Assembly (NCBI GenBank): GCA_003612585.1
Contig: RAZH01000004.1
Span: 186,001 to 250,000, forward strand
DNA length: 64,000 nt
DNA from: a bacterium 1XD42-54
GTDB lineage: Bacteria; Bacillota; Clostridia; Lachnospirales; Lachnospiraceae
Reading direction: 5' to 3'
Numbering within the stretch: position 1 is the stretch's first letter; the number at the start of each line of letters is the position of its first letter. Under the pieces are notes generated by a model. The model was given only the letters and a program-made list of their open reading frames with translations. It searched no databases and was not told the DNA's origin. The translations under genes and the position numbers were made by a program. Below, piece by piece: positions 61,690 through 64,000 of the stretch.

Positions 61690-61765
61690 GAACCCGGACA
61701 AACGGTACAAAACCGAGATTCCCGCAAAAAAGTCACCTCTTGTTCCGTACCGTTTACCCTGGTTC
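61690..61765. repeat. structured intergenic hairpin element, copy B
   Basis: Outer arms GAACC.GG..AAACGGTAC and GTACCGTTT..CC.GGTTC pair. Inside, GAGAT and ACCTC pair around TCCCGCAAAAAAGTC. The core matches copy A (43803-43880), with compensatory base changes in the inner stem and a wholly different outer stem. It lies between the substrate-binding protein and ATPase genes, within the operon. Confidence 0.7.
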
Positions 61766-61797
61766 TGATTGTGATAAAAGTCCCGTGAATTATCCGA

Positions 61798-63321
61798 TTA
61801 TTCTTCTATCGTCCACTCTGCCACGTTCCAGAATATTCCCACACCGTGATGTCCCATAACGGTATCCGGGGCGATTCCTGAGATGGATGATTTTGCTACG
61901 TAATTTGCATCAATGTAGCAGATAAAGGCGAAAGCCGGATCATTTGCAAGCTCCTCCTGGAATTTCGCATAAGCTTCACCCCGCACTGCCGGATCATTGG
62001 ACTGACGCGCCTCGGTCAGATACTGATCTACCATCTTGTTTGAATATCCGGAATAATTTGCTCCCTTGTCTGTCCCAAATACTTTATACGTATGGTCGTC
62101 TGCATCAAACGGGCTGCCCCATCCGATCAGATATGCCATCTGTCCGCCCCAGTCGACCTGAGCCGGTATGTCTACTGTCACGTCAAGACCAATCTCCCGC
62201 AGCTGCTGTGCGGCTGCCTGCGCCATATCCACGCGCACCTGGTCGCCTGATCCGACACTGATCACAAAGCCAAGCTTTTCCCCGTCTCTGTAATAGAAGC
62301 CGTCCTCCTCCATCGTACATCCGGCCGCTTCCAGTATCTCTTTTGCTTTTTCCGGATTGTAATCATAATGTTCCACATTCTCATTATTATAGATGTTTCG
62401 CTGTAGCGGTCCGTAAGCTGGCATTCCCTGTCCAAGAATTATGGCATTAATAATTGCCTCGCGGTCGATTCCATAGCAGATTGCCGGAATAATATCTTTG
62501 TTTTTCGTCCAGTATTCATTCCAGAAATTAAAGAGAATTCCACGGTAATCCGATGTCTGCATATCATAACACGTATAGCCTTCTCTTTCGGCAAACAGCT
62601 GCGCATCCTTCGGCGTCAGAAGCGCCAGATCCAGCTCACCGGCTTCCATTTGCATTGCTTTCGCATTGTCGTCTGTTACGATCTTGAAAATAATCTCGTC
62701 GATGTTCGGTTCCCCTTTGAAATATTCCTCATTTTTTTCGAGAATAATCGCCTGGCCCTCATCCCACTCGGCAAGCTTATACGGCCCTGTACCGACCGGA
62801 TTGCGGAAGAAATCAGATTCCTGCATATTTTCTTCTGCAAGCAGATGCTCGGGAAGAACCGCCATCGTCATATAATCAAGAAACGCCACGTTCGGAGAGG
62901 ACAGCCAAAATGCAATCGTATAGTCGTCAATTACTTCTATCTCTTCCACATCCTCATAATTCGGTGCATTCTCAGAGCCGTTCTCCGGATCCATAATAGA
63001 TTCAATCGTAAATTTCACATCGTCTGCTGTAAACGGCTCCCCGTCGTGCCACTTCACGCCTTCTTCCAGATGGAACGTATACTTAAAAGCTTCCTCGTCA
63101 AATTCCCAGCTCTTTGCAAGTCCCGGAACGACCTGATTCTCACCGTCGTGCGCGGTCAGACCATTAAAGAGCAGAATATTGATCTCTCCATGTTCATCCA
63201 TCGCAGGATTGATTCTCGTATAATCACCGCTTCCGTAAACAAGTGTGGATGCTTCTGCCGCGCAGACATTCATACACGCCAATGCAGCGGTTGCTGCAAG
63301 AAATAATATTGCTTTTTTCAT
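61798..63321 (-). CDS. peptide-type ABC importer substrate-binding protein (SBP family 5)
   Basis: A 507-residue binding protein with a signal peptide (MKKAILFLAATAALACMNVCAAEA). Family 5 features: LVYGSGDYTRINPAMDEHGE, LAKSWEFDEEAFKYTFHLEE, VKWHDGEPFTADDVKFTIES. No lipobox is evident: Cys16 and Cys20 of the signal do not sit in an LxxC context, so it may be released or otherwise anchored. It is the first gene of the ABC/M20 operon, with AGGAGG before the ATG. Ligand: peptides, N-acyl amino acids or nickel complexes cannot be told apart. Confidence 0.88.
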   Translation of the reverse strand: MKKAILFLAATAALACMNVCAAEASTLVYGSGDYTRINPAMDEHGEINILLFNGLTAHDGENQVVPGLAKSWEFDEEAFKYTFHLEEGVKWHDGEPFTADDVKFTIESIMDPENGSENAPNYEDVEEIEVIDDYTIAFWLSSPNVAFLDYMTMAVLPEHLLAEENMQESDFFRNPVGTGPYKLAEWDEGQAIILEKNEEYFKGEPNIDEIIFKIVTDDNAKAMQMEAGELDLALLTPKDAQLFAEREGYTCYDMQTSDYRGILFNFWNEYWTKNKDIIPAICYGIDREAIINAIILGQGMPAYGPLQRNIYNNENVEHYDYNPEKAKEILEAAGCTMEEDGFYYRDGEKLGFVISVGSGDQVRVDMAQAAAQQLREIGLDVTVDIPAQVDWGGQMAYLIGWGSPFDADDHTYKVFGTDKGANYSGYSNKMVDQYLTEARQSNDPAVRGEAYAKFQEELANDPAFAFICYIDANYVAKSSISGIAPDTVMGHHGVGIFWNVAEWTIEE

Positions 63322-63483
63322 TTGTTTCCTCCTGTTTTTATATACTGCTTTACCCGCAGCTTCCTGATTCATCAGCTTATAAAATTTGCCCCCAGGCAGT
63401 CAAATTTTCTATGTGCTATCTTATCGTGCAGAAGAAATTTTCGCAAGCCTCCCGGGGGGATATGAAACCATTCCTGTTTTTGC

Positions 63484-64000
63484 CTATCCATTCCGTTTCT
63501 GACATAGCTTTTCTCTCAAAAAAGAAATCAGCTCTTTTATTCCCCCACTCAGCTCCGCCCCTTTATATACGATACAACCAAAAAGGAAACGAGTTGCCGA
63601 TCCATCCACACTCAGTTTGCATGTGCCCGTTTCCGTCTGGTGCAGATAACTCCCGCTGATATTCACCAGGTCTGTCTCATCCAGCATCCTGCTCATGATA
63701 TAATCACTGTTCGTAATTACTGAGATTTCCAAATCCTCCCATATGGAAGAACCTTCCCAAATCTCAGAATAATTCTGTATCAGCCGATGGCCCTTCAATT
63801 CCTCTAAAGTAACGATTTGCCCTTCCTGTTTAGACAGCGTACTCTTTTTTCCTGGATATAGCTCCATCGTCTCCCCATACAGCTCAATAAAAGCCAGTTT
63901 ATTTCCCGCCAGTTCCTCGCAAAAAATTCTTTTCTGATCCTCTGGCACATACACGAACCCAATATCATCCAGATGCTTCGCCATCCGCTCCATGACAGTT
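63484..64000 (-). CDS. probable C-terminal effector domain of a LysR-like regulator (partial, runs off window end)
   Basis: The minus frame is open to the window edge (TVMERMAKHLDDIGFVYVPEDQK) and ends with ELISFLREKL. The order of elements (DIGFVYVP, then LTLEELKGHRLIQ-like VTLEELKGHRLIQN, then MSRMLDETDLVNISG) is that of LysR effector domains. Where the gene begins cannot be seen. It lies upstream of the ABC/M20 operon on the same strand and could regulate it. Confidence 0.5.
   Translation of the reverse strand, partial: TVMERMAKHLDDIGFVYVPEDQKRIFCEELAGNKLAFIELYGETMELYPGKKSTLSKQEGQIVTLEELKGHRLIQNYSEIWEGSSIWEDLEISVITNSDYIMSRMLDETDLVNISGSYLHQTETGTCKLSVDGSATRFLFGCIVYKGAELSGGIKELISFLREKLCQKRNG

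Overview
The window looks like a chromosomal segment of an anaerobic, fermentative Clostridia species, most likely Lachnospiraceae. The reasons are the gene content: Pta-AckA next to TmcAL, the PFL/DUF711-ACT pair, a PolA whose proofreading domain is degenerate, TRAP and PTS transporters, and HdrABC-FlxABCD electron-transfer genes. AT-rich sigma-A-like promoters and strong AGGAGG ribosome binding sites agree with this. No phage, plasmid backbone, transposase or CRISPR array was seen. The species is inferred, not proven.

Layout. (1) 1-11860, minus strand: one long operon behind a strong promoter at 11832-11860. It encodes an LDH-family dehydrogenase with an Arg at the malate/oxaloacetate specificity position, HdrB, HdrC, HdrA, FlxD, FlxC, FlxB, FlxA, a soluble fumarate-reductase-like iron-sulfur subunit and flavoprotein, an AspT/YidE-like transporter, and the alpha subunit of class I fumarase, cut by the window edge. 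Together these read as a cytoplasmic oxaloacetate-malate-fumarate-succinate branch wired to a NADH-oxidising, possibly electron-bifurcating Flx-Hdr complex. This is the most interesting system in the window. (2) 12.0-13.6 kb: decayed small genes (a frameshifted SHOCT protein and an 81-residue orphan) and a GrpB protein. (3) 13.6-17.4 kb: AckA, Pta and divergent TmcAL. (4) 17.4-21.2 kb: secreted C69 dipeptidase, a gene remnant, and a secreted SH3/NlpC-P60 hydrolase with 14 tandem 21-bp repeats.

(5) 21.3-31.4 kb, minus strand: heterodimeric ABC exporter, PFL protein, ACT protein, YycJ-like metallo-hydrolase, CoaE, PolA and an orphan anti-sigma-like membrane protein. (6) 31.6-38.5 kb: an RpiR-type regulator and a TRAP transporter with a 2-hydroxyacid dehydrogenase, a DUF6282 metal-dependent protein and a DmpG-like aldolase, probably an uncharacterised hydroxy/oxo-acid catabolic pathway. 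(7) 38.7-45.1 kb: tRNA-Leu(CAA), a diaminopimelate decarboxylase with a structured leader, an LTA-synthase-like protein, a rhomboid-like membrane protein with a C-terminal zinc ribbon, a LysM protein and AroC. (8) 45.1-47.0 kb: an internally deleted LysR regulator divergent from a two-gene chromate-type transporter. (9) 47.1-54 kb: a lactonase-fold beta-propeller protein, a cupin-XRE regulator with PotABCD, and an RluA-type pseudouridine synthase. (10) 54-64 kb: an ascorbate-type PTS, an M20 amidohydrolase with a peptide-type ABC importer whose two ATPases are fused, and the end of a LysR-like gene.

Two intergenic hairpins, 43803-43880 and 61690-61765, have unrelated outer stems but share an internal core with compensatory changes. 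They look like two members of one structured element family. All assignments rest on reading the sequence and recognising motifs; no database search was run.
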